This document shows positions 11,903 through 23,517 of a stretch of 64,000 bases of DNA, in pieces. The position numbers and the translations under genes are program-made. The notes beneath the pieces are model-generated. The model was not told where the DNA came from. It saw only the letters and a program-made list of their open reading frames with translations, and ran no database searches. The stretch's first letter is position 1. Every line of letters begins with the position of its first letter. This DNA is from Watersipora subatra (taxonomy: Eukaryota; Bryozoa; Gymnolaemata; Cheilostomatida; Watersiporidae), in the NCBI RefSeq assembly GCF_963576615.1, contig NC_088711.1:25824182-25888181 (forward strand). The letters are read 5' to 3'.

Positions 11903-12703
11903 TGGTTATTTTTGAAAACGGCCTATTTGTAGTTAAAAAATTTCTACTGTAAGACTTTACTCCCCAACTAGTTAAACTATATTTTAACATACAAAGAGTG
12001 TATCTTGTTTAACCGTTTTTAAACATTTAAAGGAATAATCAAACTAATCATGTTTTTGAAGTTCAGGTTTATGCAGATGTAAAAAATCATGTTCTCTTTA
12101 TTAAGGAAATTTCCAAGTAATGCTAGAGCTTTTCAGCTATAGTGATAGCAAACTACTATATTAGAGCATATGAGGGCATAGTTCTACAACAACTCATGAT
12201 AACTTCACAGAATAAATTAAAAACAATAAAAATTGATCGCAATTATTGAAGTTGTACTTCACTTCGATCGCCAGACTGATTACATTAAGATATCCTACAA
12301 TTCCATGATACACACCTTTTTGTATTCAACGATATAATTAATTCATATTGATATTAAATAAAGTGGAGTCCTGCCAACAGCGACAAAGCTGCTAACCAAG
12401 CTTTACAGGGGCAAGCTTGGTATTTTTGGCTCATTGGGCACAAGAATTAATCACCATTGCTATTGATACAGATCTTTCACTTAATAAATGAAATGATTAT
12501 TGGTATTTTTGCAAATGAGCTTCATCTCTGGGTAATTTAACCCCTCTCGTTGTTTTACAAGTAATAAGCTTTGGAGACTGAACTGCTAAATAAATTTGTA
12601 GAAATAAGCGATAGGACGTTTGTTAAACTTTATTCCCATCTCCTGTCTTCGTCATCACAACTCACAAACCAACTAAACTCCAAAAAAGGCTGCGTAATTT
12701 ATC
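11903..12703. other. Gene A intron, no recognised feature
   Basis: AT-rich sequence. No gene, RNA or repeat is supported here. Confidence 0.35.
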
Positions 12704-12705
12704 TA

Positions 12706-13128
12706 CAGTGATGTGCAAAAGAAAGGGCCCACCCTAAATTGTTGTGTATTTCGGACAGTAAACCTGTGCTGAAACAAAGGTGTTCGCTCCAAGTATAATA
12801 ATGTATATATTTTTGGAATCAGCAGCTTCTGGAGAATCAGAACCTGATGTCATTTTTGATCTATCCTGCAAAATGTAATGTCTGGGATAGAATTTCCATT
12901 GCAACTTCGGAAAATGCCTAATATGGCATACTTTAATTTCATCACTATTACATAAAGTATCATTGGGAAACTCTTTTTGTCGAACAATTCACTCTCTTGG
13001 AAGTGTTGGTGGCCCTGAAAAGGGCCGTTGGTGTTGATTTTGGAAGGTCATTAGTACTTTGAGAAATTAGTCATTAGTGCTTAGTGCAAAGAGAATCAGA
13101 GGTGGGCCCTTTCTTTTGCACATTATTG
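12706..13128. mobile_element. Tc1/mariner-type MITE with TA target duplication
   Basis: Terminal inverted repeats of about 28 bp (cagtgatgtgcaaaagaaag plus ggcccacc at the left, the reverse complement at the right with one or two mismatches) are flanked by TA at 12704-12705 and 13129-13130. The 423-bp element has no transposase frame. TA duplication and a CAGTG start are usual for Tc1/mariner elements. Confidence 0.8.
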
Positions 13129-13621
13129 TACATGTAGTCCTGTTGACTCAACTGGTAAAGCTGCTTTACAGCTTTAATAGCATAAAGTATCATCTACATG
13201 AAATAACATAAACGCGCCCCTAATATAATTTTTCACTATTTGCATAATTGACTCGCACCTGGTGTCACGTCACTATCATCGCTTTATGACCACCACCCCT
13301 ATGCAGCAGTTTTGTGATCGTGGTTTATTTTTCGTATTTTCAGTACCAAGTAATCAATAATAAAATGTAAATTTACTAGACATCTGTTACCTTGTACTGT
13401 AATGATATGTAGGTTGTTTGCAGATAGAAGTTGTTGTGTTTGCATAAAAACATATAAAATTTCCTAAACTAGGAGTCTAATACAGAACAGTAATTCATGT
13501 GACAAGATTTAGAAAACATTTTTAGATATAATGTGCGTTATTTATAATTTTGAGGATCCGAATGTCTGTATGTTCTTGAAGCAGTTTTTATACTGCTAGT
13601 ATGAAGCATCTGGTTTTATAG

Positions 13622-13765
13622 ATGATTCTGCAATGTTTGCCGTCAGAGGACTTCCTGGCTATGAAAAAGGCAACATTACATTTAACCTTTCCTCAAATAT
13701 TTCTGCTATAATATTGGTCCCCAGACAGATTCCACGCTTTTTGAGAAATCGGGTAGAGTTTGCAG
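13622..13765 (+). CDS. Gene A exon (phase 1-1)
   Basis: The acceptor ttttatag and donor g|gtgagc bound 144 bases in phase 1-1. The product reads DSAMFAVRGLPGYEKGNITF followed by NLSSNISA, giving three glycosylation sites. Starting with an Asp formed across the intron (G|AT) is a habit shared by several exons of this gene. Confidence 0.7.
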
Positions 13766-14370
13766 GTGAGCAGCTTTACAAACTCATTAAAACTGGACTT
13801 GAAAATTAGATTTGCTATCGTTTTCATCAGGTGTTATGAGAGACTTTTACTATTTGTATAAAATCCCTTGTCATCTTCAAATTGCATGACTACATTTTAT
13901 TCCTCCGGCTTGCCTTTTATACTATCACCTTACTAGCAAATGTTTATTTTAACAGCTAGCTATGCTATAGTTTACCATTGTGAGTAGTCGGTGATGTTTA
14001 GTAGACAAGGTACTATAAGACTTTTGGTATAGAAATGAATGGTTTAACTACTACTGTGAAGTATTAATAATTCAAGTATTCCAAATGAAAACGAGGTGTC
14101 TCTCTCGGAACAGTGTAGACGCGCTGCTGTCATACTTTTTTTAAACTTTGTTGACTGAAAATTCTAGCTTGTGTGGAGATGTACATGTGTTTGCTCATCG
14201 TTTGTACTTTATATATATAAATAAACACTTTGTGTGAGTTTTAGTAGCATTTCACATAGGTGATTAACGACTCACCCGCCAAAACTCATGTAGAATAAGT
14301 CGGTATACACGAAGGTTAGGAGAAAGTTGACATTGTCATGAGTATACCTTTCTTTGTTATTCTGATGCAG

Positions 14371-14612
14371 ACTCTAGCGGCCACAACGTTTCCCTGCAAA
14401 TGGAAGGGGAGGTGTATGTCAACAAGAGCCATTTAGTGGTAAAAAGAGCAGCCCTTGAGAACCAGGAGTCAGAGGACAAGAAAGAGTTGCTGGGTGTATT
14501 TGCTGCTCCTGGTAATATTCTTGATAATGGAAATGAGATGGTCAAGCGGGACTTTACTACGAACAAGACAACAGCAGTTTTGTCGTCCACTTATGCGCCT
14601 GGCAGTATGATG
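14371..14612 (+). CDS. Gene A exon with triplicated donor site
   Basis: The acceptor ctgatgcag leads into phase 1 and the donor atg|gtaggt ends in phase 0, matching the phase-0 start at 15330. The product contains NVSLQMEGEVYVNKSHLVVK and NKT. The 3' end of the exon is tandemly copied, so a second identical donor at 14654 would add 14 codons in frame. A third copy at about 14695 is out of frame. Confidence 0.75.
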
Positions 14613-14696
14613 GTAGGTGTAGCAAGGGGGGGTGAGTTACCTGGCAGTATGATGGTAGGTGTAGCAAGGGGGGTGAGTCACCTGGCAGTATGATGG
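14596..14696 (+). repeat. 42-bp tandem copies spanning a splice donor
   Basis: The block cctggcagtatgatg|gtaggt with its downstream gcaagggggggtgagt is repeated, giving three gta donors and two internal gtgagt donors. The second spacer has one G fewer, which breaks the frame. Confidence 0.85.
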
Positions 14697-15052
14697 TATA
14701 TTACTTATATATTACTTCACCATGTATTTTAGTTTGTTCATCTTTATAAAGTTTTAGTTCATACCAGATGCATTCATATTACTGTTGCTTATTAGTGGTA
14801 AATGCCTTTACACTAGTTGTGAGCAAAATACTTCCACAGTGCTGCTTTCTTGATTGTAAAATTTTTGTCAGTATTAATATTATTTTTGGCGATTCTATAT
14901 TTTTGGTTAATGCATCCCATGACCGAAGCCTATTGAACAAACAAAGGAAAACGGTATCACTGATCACATCATATCTCTCAAGTTCTGCCTCATCATCATC
15001 TTTTGGGACTGAAGCATCCGCTGCTTTATTCTCATTGTCAGTGGAGCGCATT

Positions 15053-15292
15053 ACGCCATGTATACTGTCATGTATACTGTCATGTATACTGTCATGCATC
15101 TTGTCATGTATACTGTCATGTATACTGTCATATATACTGTCATGTATACTGTCATGTATCCTGCCATGTATAATGTCATGTATACTGTCATGTATACTGT
15201 CATGTATACTGTCATGTATCCTGCCATGTATAATGTCATGTATAATGTCATGTATCCTGCCATGTATCCTGCCATGTATCCTGTCAGTTTAC
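15053..15292 (+). repeat. 12-bp minisatellite (tgtatactgtca)
   Basis: About 20 copies of a 12-base unit with variants tgtatcctgcca and tgtataatgtca. They are open in several frames because the unit is divisible by three. The array lies in the intron between the exons at 14371 and 15330. Confidence 0.95.
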
Positions 15293-15329
15293 CTCTGAAA
15301 AAAGTGTTTTAAATTCTCTTATTTTACAG

Positions 15330-15447
15330 GCTGACCAGCCATACGCGCCTAACAGGATACAGATTGTGGTTCGTGTCAAGGGCAATGAGTCATTGTTTCA
15401 CTACCCACCAAGGCACTACAGCTTTCCTGGCATACCCATCTATAACG
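15330..15447 (+). CDS. Gene A exon (phase 0-1)
   Basis: The acceptor attttacag and donor g|gttagt bound 118 bases, phase 0 in and phase 1 out. The product includes ADQPYAPNRIQIVVRVKGNE with an NES site, and joins in frame to the preceding exon end APGSMM. Confidence 0.7.
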
Positions 15448-15620
15448 GTTAGTGAGCTAGTCGCGTTGTATGTATATGTATACTTTTGTATATCTTTGTA
15501 GATGTACATTTTAGTGTTAGAGTATGCAATATACATGTAGTAAATTATTTAAAGCTTTTTGTACCAGCATTAAATACTGCTTTCATTGCATCTTGAGTTT
15601 TTTGCCATCTCATTGAACAG

Positions 15621-15737
15621 GTGTAGATGAAATCCGAGTGGGACGCAACAGCTTCATCGCTAGCGGTGTACCAGTCATCTTTAATGCTAGCTATATACGC
15701 CTAGAGAGCAAGATAACCGAATACACGTTCCTATTGG
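15621..15737 (+). CDS. Gene A exon (phase 1-1)
   Basis: The acceptor attgaacag and donor g|gtgggt bound 117 bases. The product includes VDEIRVGRNSFIASGVPVIF with NAS. It joins in frame to the long exon at 19109 across a 3.4 kb intron that holds a transposon and an inverted duplicate. Confidence 0.7.
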
Positions 15738-15892
15738 GTGGGTCACAGCATATACCCTTGTATATATTTCTTGCCATCTTTTACTGCCTACATCTTACTA
15801 TTTTGTTGATTTTTTGCTTTTAAAAAATCAATTGAAAGTTTCATTAAACTTAGCTTTAAGATGGTTTCAAGTTAATATCTATTGCTAATTAA

Positions 15893-17340
15893 TATGCCAT
15901 AAAACCTCTAATTGAACGCCACCTCTATTTGAATGCCACCTCTATTTGAACGCCACCACTATTTGAACGCCACCTCTATTTGAACGTCACCTCCATTTGA
16001 ACACCACCTCTATTTGACCGGCACTAGAGATAAGGGTTGAATAATAGCGGGCCATCCTCTATTGGAACACCCCCTCATTTTGACCACCACTTTGACATTC
16101 TTTGATCTTCAAAAACACATCATATTAATTGATTAGTAGAAAAGTGTCCACAAGATCGTCTTAATAATGAATTGTTTACATCAATAACAATCAATTCTCT
16201 TGTTATCCATCTCTAAAGCTTTTCACTTTTTCTCTCGTTGAAACTTTGAAAGCGACACCATAGAATTAATTAATAACTCTCTCAGGCTGATTGTAGTTCT
16301 TTGTTTAACGGTCTTGATAGTTCAAAGTACGTGTATAAAAAAACGGTTTACATATACGATGGTAGATGAACAACTAGTTATAGGCTAAAGGTTGCGTTTA
16401 GCGAGCAAAACTTTTACGCGATGCATTTAGCACAACTGCAACACGCAAAAGTTTTGCTCTGCCAATAGATTGTTTGGACGCTTATATCAACTAGTTCAGC
16501 AGTGCAGAAGAAGAGTTGAGGTTAAAAGACATTGTAGAAGGTATTGGACAACTAAAAATTGTTGGTTCCGTCGAAAGCAACAATAAGAACACAGCCATGC
16601 GAGCAAACGATGCAAATATTTTTGTTTTACAGACAATAATTTTTGTTTCTGCATGTAATTTAGGTATGGTTTGTTTATGTCACTTGTTCATGAATATATG
16701 TTTGTAGCATTTATAGATTATCATTATATTAACTTATAAATTTGCAGATTTACAGCATATTATTTGAAAGCATCATTGCGATAATCTGATCTTACAATGA
16801 ATCCACACTCGCACCTCCTCTTCTATTACACATAAAAAGCTAGTTTTGGCTTCAAACTGTAGCAAACATATCAATGAGTGCAGTGAGCTTTTATGCAATA
16901 TTGGTAAATATAGATGTAAAATAAAAATGTCTTCAAATTCAGAATGAAATAAAAATTTAAAGCTTCAACAAATTGCAAAGCAGGATACGGCTATAATATT
17001 ATTGCAGGTTAATTGCAAGCAATATATATCAACTAGTTGAGATATCTCTCGGTTTTTCAATGCTTATTTGTTAAGCGATCTTTGACGAGGTGGAGGTAAG
17101 TTAGCAATTTTATTGCATCCAAAAGGCTCAATGTTGCTCCACCAGAAAAAGAGGGCAAAATATAAGCAACATTCGCTTCACCCCTAAAAGGGCTAAATTT
17201 ATCTTCTGAAAATTCTGATGAGCCATTGAAAAAATGCAACAACAACCTCTATTTGTACACCACCTCCAATTGACCACCAACATAAAAGAAGTTTTGAAAA
17301 ATGGAGCACCATGGCGTTCAATTAGAGGTTTTACGGTATG
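15893..17340. mobile_element. 1.45-kb TIR element, family 1, copy 1
   Basis: The left end ccataaaacctctaattgaa and right end ttcaattagaggttttacgg are inverted repeats, each followed by subterminal 17-bp repeats (tatttgaacgccacctc). The interior matches the element at 37227-38711 in opposite orientation. No intact transposase is visible. A short acidic frame near 16510 may be a remnant of one. Confidence 0.8.
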
Positions 17341-17542
17341 TGCTACAAATTTAGGGGTAATATATACGTATTTAAATGAATTATTTAAAAAATAAAGTTC
17401 AGTTAAATTCTTTTGAAAACAAATATTTAGCTTTTCTTAGTTGTCTTAACGTGGTCAGCCATTTTAGCCCATGGTTTGGCTATAACGTTTTAGTCTATAA
17501 GTATAGCAGATATGCATATCTTGACCCAAGGAATATGTAAAA

Positions 17543-18392
17543 CATATTAGAGTTGGTGAAAACAATCGATTTCGAGGAGACATCAATGCTCAATCCCGGG
17601 TCTGCCTTGAACGCAAACACATCTTCCCCTTCCCATCTGACTGCAACTCGCAGTTCTTCGTCCAAGCTGAGACTGAAAAATAACAGGAATATCAACAATA
17701 CTGCATTAACAAACAGCAACTGAGCCGCATGAGACTAGCAGAGCACTGTTGAAATGTTGATGCACAAAATGCTCTGTACAGACTACTTTGTTGAACTGAA
17801 TGATACACTGTATTTATTACCACTACCCTGTTGTCCATCTTGACATATTGACAAAAAGTGAGGGAATTTATTCTATTTTTGGTTGGAAGTCATCAAAGTA
17901 GCATGTATTAAAATACATGTACATGTTCTGGTAGTATGATTTGAAGAGATAAAAAGTAACTACAAGAATCTCACTACGGTACATTTCAACACTACAGAAT
18001 ATGCATGGATAAATTTGACAAGTTTGCAAGTGTAATGAATGTAATTTTAATAGAGTTGCATGAGGTTAAGATGAATCTGAAAGGGACACTCGAGTATCCT
18101 TCACTAATTTGTAAAGTTTCATGTAGAGGCCGATGTTGCTCTTAAATGAACCAGCGTGCAAAAAGCTGTTCAAGGAATATCAAACTACCGTAAATTGCGT
18201 TCACACACAAAATAATTACAAGTCCAACATTTTAAGATTTTCATACAATATAATCAGGTTTGTAAGTTTTACACAGATTCCAATTACAATTTAGCATTGA
18301 ATATTACTTGAATAAGGTGACTGTCTCGCATTCTCGTTGTCAAGATCTAGCCACACAATACTCGGGAGTCTGTTGCCACATTCAGTGCTACA
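17543..18392 (-). pseudogene. Inverted duplicate carrying a truncated gene A exon
   Basis: The segment is the reverse complement of about 7194-8036. On the minus strand it reads through the same splice acceptor into SLSLDEELRVAV and VFAFKADPGLSI, then stops matching after TNS. The copy has a small in-frame change (RWEGED for SGKD). It lacks the rest of the exon and its donor, and it lies antisense within the same gene, so it is a non-functional exon fragment unless transcribed from the other strand. Confidence 0.85.
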
Positions 18393-18472
18393 TAAAGAGC
18401 ATACATATCAGTACAGATAGTGTATTTGTTGTAAGGTATTAATTATATTTAAAACAACTGATATCTGTTGCA

Positions 18473-18516
18473 GTTTTTATTGTAAAGAGCAACTTGCTGC
18501 TCTTTACAATAAAAAC
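18473..18516. repeat. Perfect 19-bp hairpin
   Basis: The arms gtttttattgtaaagagca (18473-18491) and its exact reverse complement (18498-18516) are separated by acttgc. Confidence 0.9.
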
Positions 18517-19108
18517 TTGTCACATTTGTTATAATTACAAATACCGGGGCCAAGCAACATTTCATAAAGTGATTCAGCATGAATGAATGGGTTTTATATC
18601 TTTAAGTTCTACTGCATGCTCTTTAGAATATTCTAAAACATCAGCTACCAATAACGGCTGCATCAAATGCAAGCATTAAATGCAAGCATTAAATGCAAGT
18701 GGTGCTGCAGCATTCTCTTCAACGTGATAGATTTATACTTTAAATGCACTTATTCATTTATTAGACAAAAAGCACAGTAAATGACATCACCATTAGTTTG
18801 TCTTTGGCTACAAAAAACTTGCAAACTTGCGAAATGAATTTATGAAGATATTTTTTTATTTTAGCACCTAGGTAATCTTGGCTATACAAGTTATCTCTAT
18901 CAGAATGATTTTACCTTTTCGTACCAAATTTATCTCATTTTAATTTTGTTCGCTTTAATTATTAAGTGTAAATCAAGAGTTTCTTTAAGCAGTGCCTACG
19001 GCATCACTCTGCAGCTTTTTGTGGCACAAGTATGCATTACGATGATTTTCATTGCATGTTCAGATTATTAGCGATGTATGCTGGTAGTGTCAAATTTTCA
19101 TTCTTTAG

Positions 19109-20182
19109 ATTCTGCTGAGAAAGTCTTATCTACGCCGGATAGCATTGCCTTTACCACATCAGCTGGTGAAGAACAGTTGAGATTTCCTTCTGCGCATGAC
19201 CAAGTCCTACAGTATAATCCTGGAGGTCAATTGCGATTGGGTAATTCCAACTTATCATCTGCTGTGTTTAATCACGACTTTCTTCCAGCTGATGTAACGA
19301 TTAATTTAACAAGTGGAAGTCTTCTCGCTATTGGACCGGTGTTAACCCATAGATGTCCTGTTGACAGCAGAGTCTATGTGAACAAGACTGGAGTTAGTAT
19401 AATCTCGAGGAAAGGCAGTCCATGCGCTTACATCTCCAAGGTGTCTCATGCTCTCTTGTACCCAACTAACATTCTTAAATTCGCTCACTCGAAGCATGTC
19501 TGCGGTTACTATCAGCTGCACGGTTCAGCTTTGTTCGCTAGGAACTTTGTAGCTTTCTCTGAAGAGCACATCGCCCTAGATGAATCCTCACCTAGCATTG
19601 CACTGGGAGGACAACTTCATTTGGAAAATGGAAGTCTTTCTTACAGAACTACGGCTGGAGTTATCCTTGAATCTCCCCTTGTCCGTGAGCTGACCGTAGA
19701 TGAGGGTAAACCTGCCCTTATGCTGCCCTCCTCTTACTCAAGCTATTATCACATACAGAAGGTCACCTATAACAAGTCACTCCTTGTTGTGCATGATAGC
19801 AAAGGTCAATGGGCTTATCTGCCCTCAGCCGTGCGAATAGAGTGTAAAATGGACGTGTTAAAGGTCTTCTCTGCCAATCGTTTAGAGCTCCTAATCAATG
19901 TTCAAAAAAAGGATCTACCATTACGCTTTGACAACAATCGCTTTATCCTTGGCTCCAAGTTCATTTCAGTGAGCGATTTATTGACAATGAGTGGGGAGCT
20001 GGAAGGTGTGGCCATTGTAAAAGCTAGCATAGCTCAAGTTGGCATGCTGACAGTTGAAGGCTGGATACATGTATTCTTCAAGAAGGGAAGAATAATTCTC
20101 AACTTCGCTGATGGCTTCCTAGTAACACTAACAACTGTTGATCAGAGTGTTATTGTAGGTAAAGGCAATCTTGTATATATTG
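19109..20182 (+). CDS. Gene A long exon (358 codons)
   Basis: The acceptor ttctttag and donor g|gtaagt bound 1074 bases in phase 1-1, with no stop in 357 whole codons. This is the strongest coding evidence for gene A. The product is rich in alternating hydrophobic residues typical of beta strands, has Cys at CPVDSR, SPCAY, HVCGYY and IECK, and glycosylation sites NLSS, NLT, NKT, NGS and NKS. There is no hydrophobic segment long enough for a membrane helix. I recognise no named domain. Confidence 0.85.
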
Positions 20183-20276
20183 GTAAGTAACATTTCTTTG
20201 TTTCTCTCTTTTCTGTTACATAAGTTGCTAGTTGCGCTTACTTAGTTAATATTTCAGTAAGATGCATTACGTGTAG

Positions 20277-20485
20277 CTATCTCTTGGGTAGATTCAAATG
20301 AGAGGGTGAAAACAATTGTCTCATCAAAAGTTTTCGACAACTCTAGTCCATTTGGAAGCACTGTAATCTTCAAACACGGAAGGCTTATGATTGGAGAGTC
20401 ATCTCCACTTACCTACCAAGGTATCGATTTCTGCTTTCTTATCTTATGTTCTATCACATTGGCTATGATTGTTTTGAAAGCGTAG
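20277..20485 (+). CDS. Gene A last recognised exon, with possible C-terminal tail
   Basis: The acceptor acgtgtag starts phase 1, and the product is AISWVDSNERVKTIVSSKVF followed by a segment with an NSS site. A weak donor g|gtatcg at 20420 would continue in phase 1. If it is not used, the frame reads on through GIDFCFLILCSITLAMIVLK to a tag at 20483-20485. That hydrophobic end resembles a tail anchor or GPI-attachment signal and would finish gene A. The choice cannot be made from sequence alone. Confidence 0.6.
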
Positions 20486-20827
20486 AAAACATTTTTTCGT
20501 TCACTACTTTGTTTTTATCGTGTGAAAAATTGAAATGCCTTTATTGAAGAATAATGGAATCAGCAGTGTTATATTAAATGAGGCATTTATAGCCTGCTTA
20601 AATTACTTTCTGCCTAAATCATGACCATGATGTCTATTATGCTCTGCTGCAATCATGACAAAGATATTCTTATTTCTGGGACATGTTAAAATTAATTGAA
20701 ATTGAAAATCATAGAAGTGATTGATCAAACCAACTTGGGACTCTTCCAAGAAGTTAGATACATAACTTTTAACATAACATAGGTTTGGCTAACCTTTGGA
20801 TACACTTGTTATAAACTAACCATAGTA

Positions 20828-22896
20828 CGAGGGTCAGTCAATAAGTAGTGGGAATTTGGTCACAACTTTTGTTCTATTTTATTAAGCAATTTAATATTTT
20901 CTAGACTTTTATAAATGGGAGTTCTCATCACTTACCCAAAAATTCATCATTTTAGTGATTCAACTATTTGACATTATCCCACGACCAACTGAGCGGAGCG
21001 AACGTTTAAGAGTTTTTATGATAATTGCATGTGCACACAAATTACGAAAATTATTCATCAACAACGTCGCAAACCCTTGTACCGAAATCTCATCAACAAA
21101 TTTAACCATTTTTCTGTGGAGTCGTTTAAGTATAATAACGATACAAAACACATATAAACCTATTTAAATATATTACCAAGTCTTTGAAAAGTGTCGACAG
21201 TATCTTAAAACTTACCCATCTGATCGGATTATACATAGATAGACAGATTAATTCGGCCAAAAATCGCCACAAAACGCTTGAAAAGCTTGGTTTAATAATA
21301 GTTAAGACCGGCCTACGATACGCCAATAAAGCCGTGCGACAGATAGTAGAACTATTTAGCAGTGCGCATTTCACGAGAAAAACAAGCTCATTTCACCAGT
21401 CTATGGCATTGTTTACTTGCTAAGGTTTTTAATATTTTTGTTAGATTTAATTATAAGAATAATTAATCGAATTTATTCGAAGGTTTCTGTAATAAACGTA
21501 GACCGTTTGAGGCGTAGACCGATTTACAGGTACAAAATTGTGGTACACAGTTCATCAGCCTATGTTTTTTTGTCCAATTACCGAAGGTTTCATTAAATTA
21601 TTTAAAACGTTAGCCGAAATTCTTTACAACTTATGTACAAGCTAAGGCCGAACTACAATGCCCCTTTATGATGAGAAAATTTTTTTATTTTGCCCCAGTT
21701 TGCAGAAAACTTCCAGATGCGTGAACGCTCATGCTTGCTTTCTGTTTATGATCGCTTTCAAAACCATTCTACATTCAACACAACCAAATTTCAAACTGTG
21801 TATAGTACACAGTAGCTTGCCATTTTACTTTTAATTTTGAATTTCAGAGTTATAATAAACATATTTCCTTATTGTTGTTGTTAAATTACATACATTACAG
21901 TAGGTTAGGCCTACAGCTTTAATTAATATTTATTTTATTGTTGTTAAACATAGGTTTGAGATAGTAGTAGATTAGGTGTGCCTTCATTTACACTATACTC
22001 TGCCAATTCCTGCTGACGACTACTTTTTCAACAACCAGAACTGCCGTTTCTTTTTTCCATTATCACTTATTCCATTATCAGGTCGTGGGCTGTATGACAG
22101 GGGAATTTCTAGTTTATATTCAAAATGGCCGCCAAGCTGAAAACATGCTCACTCATAGAGCAAAGAGCTGTTATAAGATTTTTGAGAGCTGAAAGTGTGA
22201 AAACAAGAGTCATACACAGAAAAATAAAACCACAATATGGGGAAAGCTGTATGTCACAAACAAGCTGCTATTGGTGGGTCGATGAATTCAAGAATGGGCG
22301 AGAAGACAACCTCTCCTGTGAAAAAGAAGTTCAAATCCCAGAGAACGACACGGAAAGTAATGCTCACAGTATTCTGGGATAGAAAGAATCCTATAACTTG
22401 GGATTTCAAGAGCCAAGGTAACACTGTTAACTCTAAAAACTACTGTGAGCTCCTGGCTGTGGTGAAGCAAGACATGAGGAACAAAAGAAGCGGCCTCCAG
22501 AATAGAGATGTTGTATTCCACCAGGACAATGCCCGCCCACATACTGCTGCTCGTACAATGGCCAAAATTGAGGAACTGGGCTGGGAGGTGTTAGTACACC
22601 CTCCTTATAGTCCAGATCTAGCACCAAGCAATTTTTATCTTTTTGAACTATTATAGAACCACATGAGAGGCAAGCACTTCACTACTGATGCAGTTGTCAT
22701 GGAAGCTGTGCACGAATGATGTGGAACCCAGCGGCCAGAATTTTATTTTGCAGGAATTGAGAAACTTCCAGAAAGGTGAAACAAGTGCATAGAAAAAGAA
22801 GGGGATTATGTTGAAAAGTGAACAAAAAATTGTAGCTATATCTTATTGTAATAAAATGTTATGACAAAATTCCCACTACTTATTGACTGACCCTCG
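20828..22896 (+). mobile_element. Mariner-family transposon, inactivated
   Basis: Terminal inverted repeats of about 30 bp (cgagggtcagtcaataagta plus gtgggaattt) are flanked by TA at 20826-20827 and 22897-22898. The element is 2.07 kb, longer than a usual mariner of about 1.3 kb, because roughly 1.3 kb precedes the transposase. That extra part holds no frame I recognise and may be a later insertion. Confidence 0.9.
22125..22830 (+). pseudogene. Mariner transposase pseudogene
   Basis: The start codon at 22125 opens a helix-turn-helix region (EQRAVIRFLRAES, QYGESCMSQTSCYWW) typical of mariner transposases. A deletion plus frameshift near 22310-22330 removes the linker between the DNA-binding and catalytic parts. 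The catalytic part then reads in another frame: VFWD, HQDNARPHTAA and YSPDLAPSNFYLF. The third catalytic Asp, expected 34 residues after the second, is Asn. In-frame stops follow at about 22654 and 22717 before a recognisable C-terminus (GIEKLPE). Three independent lesions make it inactive. Confidence 0.88.
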
Positions 22897-22898
22897 TA

Positions 22899-23517
22899 TA
22901 AAGCTTCTAGGAGTTAATTGTAAAAAACATTTCAACAAAAGAAACATCCATCATCATTTAAATCTTGAAACTTCAGTGATAAAAACATGTACGCTTTTGT
23001 ATGTGAGTATTTTATCGTTAAACAGAGAGGTTAACTTGAGCAGTATTTAATCAGTTGAGTATGCTGCTCTGTTGTTGCATGAATAGAGCACTTCACCGTT
23101 TGTAGTTGACGTAGTTAAAGTATCTCACAGAATAAGTGGGAGTTATTTTCTCTATGCAGTGGGTGGTTAAAGTTAATAACAGTTCACTGTGTCATGTGTG
23201 ACAAAAATAGTTGTTATGTAGAGCAAGGTTACACAACTTCATAAAACAGTTTTCAAGTAATTAGCCATAATCTGGCTGTTAGCCCCAGTCATGATCGCTG
23301 CTCTAGGCGAAGAGAAGACAATTCATTAAGCTGCGAGGTTAATTGGATTTCATTGACTTTGACTAGTGCAAGCAGATTGCCCTTGCGAAAGGGCAGCATA
23401 GGCCAATTCAGGGAAAACCTGTTATTATTAAAGATAACGATGCAGGAAATCTGTGATCAATATACATGTCACTTTACCTATTGTTGCGAATGGTGTAAAT
23501 AATGTTCATAAGACTCG
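22899..23517. other. Non-coding gap, no recognised feature
   Basis: I see no exon, RNA gene or repeat between the mariner and the composite MITE. Confidence 0.35.

Noticed and set aside
15051-15312. Met-Tyr-Thr-Val repeat frame
   Set aside because: It is the 12-bp intronic minisatellite, and phase-consistent exons flank it on both sides.
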